Positions 10,155 to 18,577 of a stretch of 64,000 nucleotides of DNA are shown in pieces. A program made the translations under genes and the position numbers. The stretch spans positions 4,464,001-4,528,000 of the forward strand of contig CP019882.1 of NCBI GenBank assembly GCA_002007745.1. Reading direction: 5' to 3'. Each line of letters begins with the position of its first letter. Within the stretch, counting starts at the first letter, position 1. The notes beneath the pieces are model-generated. The model did not search any database. It was given only the letters and a program-made list of their open reading frames with translations, and had not been told where the DNA came from. The stretch is from Mycolicibacterium litorale. GTDB taxonomy: Bacteria > Actinomycetota > Actinomycetes > Mycobacteriales > Mycobacteriaceae.

Positions 10155-11381
10155 CTAGAGGCCAACCGTAGCCCGGAACAGCTTGGCCGGTGCGGCGGCC
10201 TCCAGCCGGATCGGTCCGTCGTCGGCGGCAACCCAGGCCGCGCGGCCCTGTTCCAGGGTCACCACGTCGGATTTGGCCCGAACCACCACCGAACCCTGCG
10301 TGCAGACCAGGATCTGCGGCCCGTCGTGGCGGGACGGGGCGTCGATCTCGTGTCCAAGGTGATCGCCGTCAAGCATCAGCACGCAGGTGGCGAACTCCAC
10401 CGCGGGAGTGTCGTAGACCAGCTCGATACCGTCTCGATGGGTGGGCGCCCTCAGTGCCGCTTCGTCGGCCGGGGTGAAGTCCAGAACCCGCAGCAGCTCG
10501 GGGACGTCGACGTGCTTGGGGGTCAGGCCACCACGAAGCACGTTGTCGGAGTTGGCCATCACCTCCATGCCCACTCCGTGGATGTAGCTGTGCAGGTTGC
10601 CGGCGCTGAGGTAGATCGCCTCCCCCGGCGCCAGGTTGATCCGGTTCAACAGCATGGCCGCCAGCACACCGGCATCACCCGGGTAACGCTCGCCGAGCTC
10701 CAACACCGTCTTGGCTTCCTCGGCGAATTCCGTTGCACCGGAACGTACATAGGCGACCGCGCCGTCGAGCACCGCGGGAATCAGCGCGTCGAGGTCGGGC
10801 TGCGGTGCGGTGATCCAGGTGGTGAACAGGGCACGCAGACCGTCGGCGTCGGACTGCCCGCTCAGCAGCGCGATGAACGGGTCGAGCTCGGGCACCGCCA
10901 GGGCCTGCATCAGCTCGACCGACCGCGCTGCGGGCCGAAATCCCGCCAGGGCGTGGAAATCGCTGAGCGCCACCAGCAGTTCCGGCTTGTGGTTGCGGTC
11001 GCGATAGTTGCGAATCGGGGAGTTCAACGGCACCCCGAGGCGGTCCTCCCGAACGTAACCCTCGACCGCCTGCTCGGCACTGGGATGGGCCTGCAGCGAG
11101 AGCGGCTCGTCGGCGGCCAGCACCTTGACCAGAAACGGCAGGACGTCGCCGAACCGGGCCCGTACCGCAGGTCCGAGCTGACCCTCCGGGTCCGAGCGCA
11201 CCGCGTCGAGCAACGACGTCTCGCCATCGCCGGTCTCCAACCACGCCGGGTCACCCGGGTGCGCACCCAGCCACAATTCGGCCTCGGGATGGGCGGTCGG
11301 CGCCGGCCGTCCGGTGAATTCCGCTATGGCCGTTCTCGATCCCCACGCGTAGGTGCGTATCGCCCCTCGTAGCAGTTCCAC
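10155..11381 (-). CDS. manA: Mannose-6-phosphate isomerase
   Basis: Type I phosphomannose isomerase, a zinc enzyme linking fructose-6-P and mannose-6-P at the entrance to GDP-mannose and so to lipoarabinomannan and PIM synthesis. From GTG 11381 it gives 408 residues, as in M. tuberculosis. The cupin core with metal ligands is seen in FLVKVLAADEPLSLQAHPS and in AIYLSAGNLHSYIHGVGME. The frame continues upstream, but the start is fixed by the family start VELLRGAIRTYAWGSRTA. It is 7 bases downstream of the SIS-like gene, in the same operon. Confidence 0.94.
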   Translation of the reverse strand: MELLRGAIRTYAWGSRTAIAEFTGRPAPTAHPEAELWLGAHPGDPAWLETGDGETSLLDAVRSDPEGQLGPAVRARFGDVLPFLVKVLAADEPLSLQAHPSAEQAVEGYVREDRLGVPLNSPIRNYRDRNHKPELLVALSDFHALAGFRPAARSVELMQALAVPELDPFIALLSGQSDADGLRALFTTWITAPQPDLDALIPAVLDGAVAYVRSGATEFAEEAKTVLELGERYPGDAGVLAAMLLNRINLAPGEAIYLSAGNLHSYIHGVGMEVMANSDNVLRGGLTPKHVDVPELLRVLDFTPADEAALRAPTHRDGIELVYDTPAVEFATCVLMLDGDHLGHEIDAPSRHDGPQILVCTQGSVVVRAKSDVVTLEQGRAAWVAADDGPIRLEAAAPAKLFRATVGL

Positions 11382-11388
11382 TGGGAAG

Positions 11389-12465
11389 CTATCCCCCCAC
11401 CAATCTGAGGTAAACCGCCGCCATCTGCAATCGCACGGCGAGCGTGGCGAGCTGTTGTTCGGGCCGCCCGGCCGGCATCGGCACCGACCCGGCTTCGCCG
11501 ATGTCTTCGGCACCGACCAGGTCGACGTCGTCGAGACCGCTCACCCGGGCCGCGACCATCGGCCGATCGGTGTCCAGGGTCAGAGCGAGCACCCGGGGCC
11601 GGCTGGGCAGCGGACCGTCGAGTTCCTCGTCATGGAACAGGGCATCGACGGGGTTGCCCAATTGGCCTGCCATGCCGGTGCGCAGCGCCACCAGAGCGTC
11701 GGCCAGCCCGGCCGCCGCCACCGCGCGGCCGGCCAGCCGCAGCAGAACCGTCGCAGCGTGCCTGGCCACCGCCAGGGTGGCCGCGCAGTCGCCGGCCAGC
11801 ACCGCCTGCCGGCCCGACATCCGCTCGGCCAGCGCCTTGGCCGGGTTGGTGAACACCTCGCGGCTCGCGCTGTTACGCAGCGCCTCGGCGTCGAGTTCGT
11901 CGGCCATCGCCGACAGGTCGGTCTGCACAGCCGGGTCGACGGCCTGCAGTGTGGCCAGCCCCGCCGCGAGGTACCGGGTCAGTCCGAATTCGTCGGGCGT
12001 CCACATCCGCGGAGCCAGGACCGCGGTTCGCCCGGCGGTGGCGTCACGCAGCGGACCCTCGTAGGGTGCGGCGACGACCACCCGGGCACCGCGCCGCACC
12101 GCTGTGGCGGCGGCCGTGACCAGCGCCGGGTCACCGGCGTCGTCACCGGCCACGACCAGGACGTCCAGTGGCCCGATCCAAGGCGGGGATTCGGCCGCCA
12201 CCACGATCGGCTCCCCCGCCACACCACTGACGGTGGCGGCCAGGATGGCACCGGCACTCTCGGCCGCTCCGCGACCGGCGACCCAGATCATGGTCCGGGG
12301 CCGGCCGCCGCCGGTCACCGATTCCAGCTCGCCTTCCTCGACGGCGGCCGCCGTGGCCCGAACTTGGGCACCGGCCATCGCCGCCGCCCGCAGCAGCCCG
12401 TCGCGGTCGGCATCCAGCAGTCCCTCGGTGTCGTCGAAGTCGACGGTCGCGTGCGCGGCACTCAT
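11389..12465 (-). CDS. SIS-like sugar isomerase homologue (Rv3256c/TobH type)
   Basis: A 358-residue protein between manA and manB, related to the bifunctional phosphoglucose/phosphomannose isomerase group but divergent. A weak SIS core is seen in WVAGRGAAESAGAI and VVVAGDDAGDPALVTAA. The catalytic role is unproven, and a regulatory or accessory part in mannose activation is possible. Its ATG overlaps the stop of manB by four bases (ATGA), so the two genes are translationally coupled. Confidence 0.75.
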   Translation of the reverse strand: MSAAHATVDFDDTEGLLDADRDGLLRAAAMAGAQVRATAAAVEEGELESVTGGGRPRTMIWVAGRGAAESAGAILAATVSGVAGEPIVVAAESPPWIGPLDVLVVAGDDAGDPALVTAAATAVRRGARVVVAAPYEGPLRDATAGRTAVLAPRMWTPDEFGLTRYLAAGLATLQAVDPAVQTDLSAMADELDAEALRNSASREVFTNPAKALAERMSGRQAVLAGDCAATLAVARHAATVLLRLAGRAVAAAGLADALVALRTGMAGQLGNPVDALFHDEELDGPLPSRPRVLALTLDTDRPMVAARVSGLDDVDLVGAEDIGEAGSVPMPAGRPEQQLATLAVRLQMAAVYLRLVGG

Positions 12466-13853
12466 GGGACGGGCTCGTTCTGTGCGGCCGCGATGTCCGC
12501 CGACACCCGGCGGACGATCTCGTCGATCTCACCGGTACTGCGTGCCTCGACGTTGAGCCGCAGCAGCGGTTCGGTGTTGGAGGTGCGCAGGTTGAACCAG
12601 GCTCCCTCCCCCAGGTCGACGGTGACACCGTCCAGATGATCGAGTGAAACAACATCGCTACCAAAGGCTTTCAGCACCGACTCGACGCAGGCCGCAGCAT
12701 CTGCCACCCGGAAGTTGATCTCGCCGGAGGCCTCGTAACGCTGGTAGTCGGCCATCACCTCGGACAGCGGCCGGTCCTGCTCGCCCAGCGCGGCCAGTAC
12801 GTGCAGCGCGGCCAGCATGCCGGAGTCCGCACCCCAGAAGTCCCGGAAGTAATAGTGCGCGGAATGCTCCCCGCCGAAGATCGCGCCGGTGTCGGCCATC
12901 AGCGCCTTGATGTAGGAATGGCCCACACGGGAGCGCACCGGCGTGCCGCCGCGCTCGATGACGAGTTCGGGGACCGCGCGCGAGGTGATCAGGTTGTGGA
13001 TCACCGTCGCACCGATCTCGCGGCTGAGTTCGCGGCCGGCGACGAGCGCTGTGACGGCCGAGGGTGAGACCGGTTCGCCCCGTTCGTCGACGACGAAGCA
13101 GCGGTCGGCGTCGCCGTCGAACGCCAGCCCTATGTCGGCCCCGTTGTCGACGACGAATCTCTGCAGGTCCACCAGGTTGGCCGGCTCCAGCGGATTGGCC
13201 TCGTGGTTGGGGAAGGAGCCGTCGAGTTCGAAGAACAGCGGCACCAGCGTCAGCGATTCGATCGGCCCGAGCACCGCCGGCGCGGTGTGTCCGGCCATCC
13301 CGTTGCCGGCATCCACCGCGACGCGCAGCGGGCGCAGCTCGTTCATGTCGACCAGTGACCGGAGGAACTCGCCGTACTCGGCCAGCACGTCCTGATCGCG
13401 CACCTGTCCGCACGGTCCGTCATACGACGGCACACCGGCGATCACCTCATCGCGGATGATCGCCAGCCCGGTGTCTTCACCGACCGGCTTGGCGCCGGCC
13501 CGGCACAACTTGATGCCGTTGTAGGCGGCCGGGTTATGACTGGCGGTGAACATGGCGCCCGCGCAGTTCAGGAAACCGGAGGCGAAATACAGCTGATCGG
13601 TGGACGCCAGCCCGATCCGCACCACATCGAGACCCTGGGCGGTGATGCCGTCGGCGAAGGCCGCGGCCAGCGCCGGAGAGCTCTCCCGCATGTCGAAGCC
13701 GATGGCCACCCGATCACCGCCCTCGGCACGGATCAGTCGGGCGAACGCGGCGGCGACGTCAGCGACGAATGCTTCGTCGAGCTGCTCGCCGACCAGGCCA
13801 CGCACGTCGTAGGCCTTGATCACACTGCGGACCGCGGCGGCGGGCCTGGACAT
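12462..13853 (-). CDS. manB: Phosphomannomutase / phosphoglucomutase
   Basis: Converts mannose-6-P to mannose-1-P. It is a 463-residue alpha-D-phosphohexomutase. The phosphoserine loop is TASHNPAAYNGIK (about residue 104), the Mg-binding loop DGDADRC (about 245), the sugar-binding GGEHSAHYYFRD (about 325) and the phosphate-binding RTSNTEPLLRLNVE near the C terminus. The order manB, SIS-like, manA on the minus strand matches Rv3257c-Rv3255c. The start is ATG 13853. Confidence 0.95.
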   Translation of the reverse strand: MSRPAAAVRSVIKAYDVRGLVGEQLDEAFVADVAAAFARLIRAEGGDRVAIGFDMRESSPALAAAFADGITAQGLDVVRIGLASTDQLYFASGFLNCAGAMFTASHNPAAYNGIKLCRAGAKPVGEDTGLAIIRDEVIAGVPSYDGPCGQVRDQDVLAEYGEFLRSLVDMNELRPLRVAVDAGNGMAGHTAPAVLGPIESLTLVPLFFELDGSFPNHEANPLEPANLVDLQRFVVDNGADIGLAFDGDADRCFVVDERGEPVSPSAVTALVAGRELSREIGATVIHNLITSRAVPELVIERGGTPVRSRVGHSYIKALMADTGAIFGGEHSAHYYFRDFWGADSGMLAALHVLAALGEQDRPLSEVMADYQRYEASGEINFRVADAAACVESVLKAFGSDVVSLDHLDGVTVDLGEGAWFNLRTSNTEPLLRLNVEARSTGEIDEIVRRVSADIAAAQNEPVP

Positions 13854-13932
13854 GGCGGATCTCCTGACCGAAGGGGACTCTTGGCCGCCAGCCTATCTGT
13901 TTCGACGCTCAGGTAACGGGCGTCCCATCACC

Positions 13933-14361
13933 TCAGTCGGCTGGGTCCGGCAGTACGCGCAGGTGTCCGCGCCGGCGACCGGCGGTAGTGGGTCGGTGGG
14001 CGGCCGACGGGACCATCGGCGCACCGGTGGCGGGGGCGTGCACAGCGCCGCCCGGGTCGGAGAATCCGGCGATCGGTGCCCGGGCGGCAACTCCGTCCCG
14101 CCCTTCCCGGACCGCGTCGGCGAGGGCGACCAGGTCGTCCTCGTCGGGATACTCGGGCAGCGGGCCGGCGTGGCGGACCAGCTCCCAACCGCGCGGCGCG
14201 GTGATCCGGGTGGCATGGCCGACACACAGGTCCCAGGAATGCGGCTCTCGGGAAATCGCCAGCGGCCCGACTACGGCGGTGGAATCGGAATAGACGAACG
14301 TCAGCGTCGCCACCGCATAATGGGGGCACCCGGGCCGGCAGCAGCGACGGGGAACATTCAC
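13933..14361 (-). CDS. DUF3499 protein (Rv3258c-like)
   Basis: Conserved actinobacterial protein of unknown role, 142 residues from GTG 14361 (VNVPRRCCRPGCPHYAV). N-terminal cysteines (CCRPGCPH) and a later WDLCVGHA could form a small metal site. The C-terminal tail is basic and Pro/Ala-rich. A much longer open frame extends upstream, but it would cover the start of the divergent metallopeptidase-like gene, so it was not used. Confidence 0.8.
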   Translation of the reverse strand: MNVPRRCCRPGCPHYAVATLTFVYSDSTAVVGPLAISREPHSWDLCVGHATRITAPRGWELVRHAGPLPEYPDEDDLVALADAVREGRDGVAARAPIAGFSDPGGAVHAPATGAPMVPSAAHRPTTAGRRRGHLRVLPDPAD

Positions 14362-14523
14362 GCCCGTGAGGCTATCGCGGTTCAATCGCAGGTGGGCACC
14401 GGACACGCGCAGCCGCGGGGCGGCCGATTCCCAACCGTTACGATCAGTTCCGTGGTCGATTCCCGCAGCTCCCGGCGAGGTGGCCGGTCGGGTGGCGGCG
14501 CGGGCTCGCGCCGGGGACGTGAG

Positions 14524-14946
14524 ATGCGCGGTCCCCTGCTGCCGCCGACGGTGCCGGGTTGGCGCAGTCGCGCTGAACGCTTCGACATGGCGGTGCTCGA
14601 GGCCTATGAGCCGATCGAGCGGCGGTGGCAGCAGCGGCTCACCGGTTTGGATGTCGCGGTCGACGAGATTCCCCGCATCGCCCCGAAGGATCCGGACAGC
14701 GTGCAGTGGCCGGCCGAAGTGGTGGCCGACGGACCCATCGCACTGGCTAGGCTCATCCCGGCTGGCGTGGACGTCCGCGGCAACTCCACGCGGGCCCGAA
14801 TTGTGTTGTTCCGCAAGCCGATCGAGCGTCGAGCCAAAGACTCGATCGACTTGACGGATCTGTTGCACGAGATTCTGGTGGCTCAGGTGGCCACCTACCT
14901 CGGGGTCGAGCCGTCGGTGATCGACCCCAGCATGGAAGAAGACTGA
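14524..14946 (+). CDS. Zincin-like metallopeptidase-family protein (Rv3259-like)
   Basis: A 140-residue protein of the Zincin_1/DUF1025 family, nearly the same as Rv3259. The family's HExxH zinc motif is changed here to HEILV (in LLHEILVAQVATYLG, about residue 114). One zinc ligand is therefore missing and peptidase activity is doubtful. ATG 14524 gives the length known from M. tuberculosis; GTG 14452 would add a 24-residue basic tail. The 162 bases to the divergent DUF3499 gene should hold both promoters. Confidence 0.8.
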   Translation: MRGPLLPPTVPGWRSRAERFDMAVLEAYEPIERRWQQRLTGLDVAVDEIPRIAPKDPDSVQWPAEVVADGPIALARLIPAGVDVRGNSTRARIVLFRKPIERRAKDSIDLTDLLHEILVAQVATYLGVEPSVIDPSMEED

Positions 14947-14969
14947 AGGCGGCCGAATCGGCCGCCTTC
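14945..14969. terminator. Bidirectional hairpin between convergent genes
   Basis: GAAGGCGGCCGA and TCGGCCGCCTTC form a perfect 12-base inverted repeat around a single A. It fills the 24-base gap between the stop codons of the zincin-like gene and whiB2, so it can serve both strands. Confidence 0.75.
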
Positions 14970-14970
14970 G

Positions 14971-15321
14971 TCAGATGATGCCGCGCTTGAGGCGGCGGCG
15001 CTCCCGCTCGGAGAGCCCGCCCCAGATGCCGAAGCGCTCGTCGTGGGCCAGGGCGTAGTCAAGGCACGCGTCGCGCACCTCGCAGCCCAGGCAGATGCGC
15101 TTGGCCTCGCGGGTGGAGCCGCCCTTCTCCGGGAAGAACGCCTCCGGGTCGGTCTGCGCGCACAGCGCGCGCTCTTGCCACTGGTCCTCGTCGGGTTCCG
15201 GCGTCGCGTCGATGGGGTCCGGCACCAAACTCAGGTGAGTGCGCGCCGTTACCCCCATGTTCTGCGAGCCGGTACCGGACTGCGGCGCCCCGATCGCACC
15301 GATCAAGTACTCATAGGACAT
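14971..15321 (-). CDS. whiB2: WhiB2 (WhmD) iron-sulfur transcription regulator
   Basis: Essential WhiB-family protein that controls septation and division in mycobacteria. It has 116 residues from ATG 15321 (MSYEYLIGAIGAP), behind a strong AGGAGG site. Four cysteines that hold a [4Fe-4S] cluster are visible (LCAQTD, then CLGCEVRDAC), followed by GIWGGLSERERRRLKR, the GVWGG turn and basic DNA-binding tail. The conserved part is almost identical to WhmD; only the N-terminal third varies. It corresponds to Rv3260c. Confidence 0.96.
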   Translation of the reverse strand: MSYEYLIGAIGAPQSGTGSQNMGVTARTHLSLVPDPIDATPEPDEDQWQERALCAQTDPEAFFPEKGGSTREAKRICLGCEVRDACLDYALAHDERFGIWGGLSERERRRLKRGII

Positions 15322-15617
15322 TTCCGCCTCCTCACCTGGTTTCGTAGATCCTGTATGTCGCCCACTTTTGAAGTGTGGCCATCTCATTCGAACACCTGGT
15401 CGAATCACGGTCTGCGACACCGAAACCGGCAGGTCGACCGGGAAATGACACTGATGTGATTAGACACGTCCGCGCCTGCGCGGTCAAGCGATTGAACGGA
15501 ATTCCATACCATTTCCCCCGGACAATTCGGCGAGTCGATGCACCGGCGTGTCTTCGTGGTGACTCGATCGTGACCGCGTGCGTCACCGAATGACCCGACC
15601 GCCTAGTGTCGATCGGT
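15322..15617. promoter_or_regulatory. Divergent promoter region whiB2/fbiA (296 bases)
   Basis: A long intergenic region without a coding signal. On the fbiA side a -10 TAGTGT (15604-15609) stands 8 bases before the GTG, suggesting a leaderless mRNA. On the whiB2 side an inverted repeat ATTCGA/TCGAAT (15386-15405) contains a sequence one base off the mycobacterial LexA box (15388-15403). Binding by any named regulator is not shown. Confidence 0.5.
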
Positions 15618-16631
15618 GTGAAGATCACCGTTTTGGTCGGCGGCGTCGGGGGCGCCCGCTTCCTCCTTGGTGTGCAACGACTACTCGGTCTCGGTCAGTT
15701 CGCCGATCAATCCGCCGGCCAGATAACCGGGGCCACAGGCGATCTTGATCACAGGCTGACGGCCGTGGTCAACGTCGGCGACGACGCCTGGATGCACGGC
15801 GTGCGCATCTGCCCGGATCTCGACACGTGCATGTACACCCTGGGCGGCGGCATCGATCCCGAACGCGGCTGGGGCCATCGCAACGAGACCTGGAATGCCA
15901 AAGAAGAATTGGCGGCCTATGGAGTCCAGCCGGATTGGTTCGGTTTGGGCGACCGAGATCTGGCCACACATTTGGTGCGAAGTCAAATGCTGCGGGCCGG
16001 CTATCCGCTGTCGCAAGTCACCGAAGCGCTCTGCCATCGCTGGTCCCCCGGCGCCACTCTGCTGCCCGCCAGCGACGACCGGTGCGAAACCCACGTGGTG
16101 ATCGACGATCCGGAAACCGGTGACCGCAAGGCCATCCACTTCCAGGAGTGGTGGGTGCGCTACCGGGCCAAGGTGCCGACCCACAGCTTCGCCTTCGTCG
16201 GCTCCGAATCGGCCAGCGCCGGACCCGGAGTCATCGACGCCATCGCTGACGCCGACGTCGTGATGCTGGCGCCGTCCAATCCGGTGGTGAGCATCGGTGC
16301 GATCCTGGCCATCCCCGGCATCCGCGCCGCCCTGCGGTCCACGCCCGCCCCGGTGATCGGCTACTCACCCATCATCGGCGGGAAACCGTTGCGCGGCATG
16401 GCCGACGAATGCCTGTCGGTGATCGGCGTCGAAACCTCCTCACAAGCGGTCGCGCATCACTTCGGCGCTCGCACGGCCACCGGCATCCTGGACTACTGGC
16501 TGATCTCCGAAAGTGACCATGCCGACGTCGACGGGGTGACCGTGAAGTCCATTCCACTGCTGATGAGCGATCCGTCGGCCACCGCCGAGATGGTGCGCGC
16601 GGGGCTGGAATTGGCCGGTGTCGCCCTGTGA
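15618..16631 (+). CDS. fbiA: FbiA, phosphoenolpyruvyl/2-phospho-L-lactate transferase
   Basis: Transfers the phosphoenolpyruvyl (lactyl) group from the activated LPPG-type donor to the deazaflavin Fo, making dehydro-F420-0. It has 337 residues from GTG 15618 (VKITVLVGGVGGARFLLG). The nucleotide/donor loop is at the N terminus, and NVGDDAWMHGVRICPDLDT and MLAPSNPVVSIG are conserved. The sequence aligns with Rv3261 along its whole length. It overlaps fbiB by four bases (GTGA). Confidence 0.96.
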   Translation: MKITVLVGGVGGARFLLGVQRLLGLGQFADQSAGQITGATGDLDHRLTAVVNVGDDAWMHGVRICPDLDTCMYTLGGGIDPERGWGHRNETWNAKEELAAYGVQPDWFGLGDRDLATHLVRSQMLRAGYPLSQVTEALCHRWSPGATLLPASDDRCETHVVIDDPETGDRKAIHFQEWWVRYRAKVPTHSFAFVGSESASAGPGVIDAIADADVVMLAPSNPVVSIGAILAIPGIRAALRSTPAPVIGYSPIIGGKPLRGMADECLSVIGVETSSQAVAHHFGARTATGILDYWLISESDHADVDGVTVKSIPLLMSDPSATAEMVRAGLELAGVAL

Positions 16632-17970
16632 GCGTGGAACATGGAAGTGCTGCTCCCGTCGAGATCCTCCCGGTCACCGGGCTTCCCGAGTTTCGCCCCG
16701 GCGACGACCTGGCCGCGGCCCTGGCCGGCGCCGCGCCCTGGCTGCGCGACGGTGACATCGTCGTCGTCACCAGCAAGGTGATGTCCAAGTGCGAGGGGCG
16801 CATCGTGGCAGCACCCGCCGACCCCGAGGAGCGGGATGCCCTGCGCCGCAGCCTCATCGACGCGGAGGCGGTGCGTGTACTGGCCCGTAAGGGTCGCACG
16901 CTGATCACCGCCAACCGCAACGGCATCGTGCAGGCCGCCGCCGGTGTGGACGGCTCCAACGTGGGAACCACCGAATTGGCGCTGCTGCCGGAGGATCCCG
17001 ATGCCAGCGCCGCGGCACTGCGCACGGCACTGCAGCAAAGACTCGGCGTCACCGTCGGTGTGGTGGTCACCGACACCATGGGTCGCGCCTGGCGCAACGG
17101 CCAGACCGACGCCGCGATCGGCGCGTCGGGACTGCCCGTGCTCTACGGTTACGCCGGTGCCGTCGACACCCACGGCAACGAGCTGCTGGTCACCGAGGTC
17201 GCCGTCGCCGACGAGATCGCCGCCGCGGCCGACCTCGTCAAGGGCAAGCTGACCGCGGTGCCGGTCGCGGTGGTACGCGGGCTCGACCTCGCCGACGACG
17301 GATCAACGGCAGCACGGTTGTTGCGCGGCGGCGAGGACGACCTGTTCTGGCTGGGCACCGCCGAGTCGATCGAACTCGGGCGGCGCCAAGCCCAGCTGCT
17401 CCGCCGGTCGGTGCGGCACTTCGGTCCGGAACCGGTCGACCCCGTGCTCATCGAGCAGGCCGTCGCGGAGGCCCTCACCGCCCCAGCTCCGCATCACACT
17501 CGGCCGGTCCGCTTCGTCTGGGTCCAGGACCGGCAACGGCGCACCGCACTGCTGGATGCGATGAAGGATGCCTGGCGGGCGGATCTCACCGGCGACGGCA
17601 GGCCGGCGGAGTCCGTCGAGCGGCGGGTGGCTCGCGGGCAGATCCTCTACGACGCACCGGAGGTCATCATCCCGTTCCTGGTGCCCGAGGGGCGCACAGC
17701 TATCCGGATCCGGTTCGCACCGAGGCCGAGCACACCATGTTCACCGTCGCCGTCGGCGCGGCCGTCCAGGCACTGCTGGTGGGGCTGGCTGTCCGCGGGG
17801 TGGGCAGCTGCTGGATCGGTTCGACGATCTTCACGCCCGACCTTGTTCGCCGCACCCTCGAGCTGCCCCCCGACTGGGAGCCGTTGGGCGCCGTCGCGAT
17901 CGGCTATCCGCCCGAGCCGCCCGAGCCGCGCGAGCCGGCGCCGGTCGGCGACCTGCTGGTGCGCCGATGA
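16628..17970 (+). CDS. fbiB: FbiB, F420 gamma-glutamyl ligase/reductase - frameshifted
   Basis: Bifunctional enzyme that reduces dehydro-F420-0 (C-terminal FMN nitroreductase-like domain) and adds the poly-glutamate tail (N-terminal CofE-like domain). The frame from GTG 16628 is good for about 355 residues, up to PFLVPEG. Homology then moves to another frame (AHSYPDPV, then MFTVAVGAAVQALLVGLAV to GDLLVRR), which ends at 17970. Restoring one G in the run 17689-17692 rejoins the two parts into about 447 residues, the normal length. The corrected stop overlaps the next ATG (ATGA). Left as written, the frame reads to 18022 and loses the FMN domain. Confidence 0.9.
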
Positions 17971-18512
17971 GTCCGGTCCGCGATTCGGCGATCGATCTGC
18001 TGACGGCGTGGGACGCCCCTGACCCCGGCCAGGACGCGCTGCGCCACGCCGTGCTGGCCTTCCTCTACGCGCGCACCGATGCCTGCCAAAGGGCTTGCGC
18101 GCCAGGCCATATCACCGCATCAGCACTGGTGGTCTCGGACGCCGCCGACGAGGTGCTGCTGACGCTGCACCCGCGGCTGGGGCGCTGGGTGCAGCTCGGC
18201 GGACACTGCGAGGACTCCGATGCCGACATCGTCGCCGCGGCGCTGCGCGAGGCGACCGAGGAGTCCGGCATCGACGGATTGAGCATCGACGCGGCACTGG
18301 GCGCCATCCACGTCCACCCGCTCACCTGCTCGCTCGGGGTGCCGACCCGCCATCTGGATCTGCAGTTCATCGCCCGCGCGCCGACCCGGGCCGAGATCGC
18401 GATCAGTGACGAGTCGCTGGATCTGCGATGGTGGCCGGCCGACGCACTCCCCGAGGGAACCGATCCGGCGCTGGCTCATCTGGTGGCCGTCGGCTGCGGC
18501 CGCGCGCGCTAG
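17967..18512 (+). CDS. NUDIX hydrolase
   Basis: Nucleoside-diphosphate-X hydrolase of 181 residues. The Nudix box is complete: G at the start of GGHCED, then REATEESG with the REUxEE core (about residues 72-94). The start is ATG 17967, overlapping the corrected fbiB stop. This overlap independently supports the fbiB frame correction. The substrate is unknown; the place behind fbiB suggests a role near F420 or nucleotide clean-up, but this is only inference. Confidence 0.88.
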   Translation: MSPVRDSAIDLLTAWDAPDPGQDALRHAVLAFLYARTDACQRACAPGHITASALVVSDAADEVLLTLHPRLGRWVQLGGHCEDSDADIVAAALREATEESGIDGLSIDAALGAIHVHPLTCSLGVPTRHLDLQFIARAPTRAEIAISDESLDLRWWPADALPEGTDPALAHLVAVGCGRAR

Positions 18513-18520
18513 CGTTCCGG

Positions 18521-18577
18521 CGAGTGGCCAGTTACGACACGCGCCCGAGCGAATTCCGCGTCATAAGTGGCCACTCG
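18521..18577. repeat. 57-base palindromic repeat, copy A
   Basis: Begins with CGAGTGGCCA and ends with TGGCCACTCG, exact inverted arms, with imperfect inner pairing (CGACACGCG with CGCGTCAT). It is 57 bases long, as is copy B at 19492-19548; the arms agree and the middles differ. The last codons of the DUF559 gene (minus strand, stop at 18532) lie inside it. It also lies just past the NUDIX stop, so it could act as a terminator. Confidence 0.75.

Noticed and set aside
13816..14365. Upstream extension of the zincin-like gene to 13816
   Set aside because: It is antisense to the DUF3499 gene and reads as a shadow; homologues begin at MRGPLLPP.
17568..18512. NUDIX gene extended to 314 codons
   Set aside because: The extra N-terminal part lies over fbiB in a wrong frame; ATG 17967 overlaps the corrected fbiB stop.
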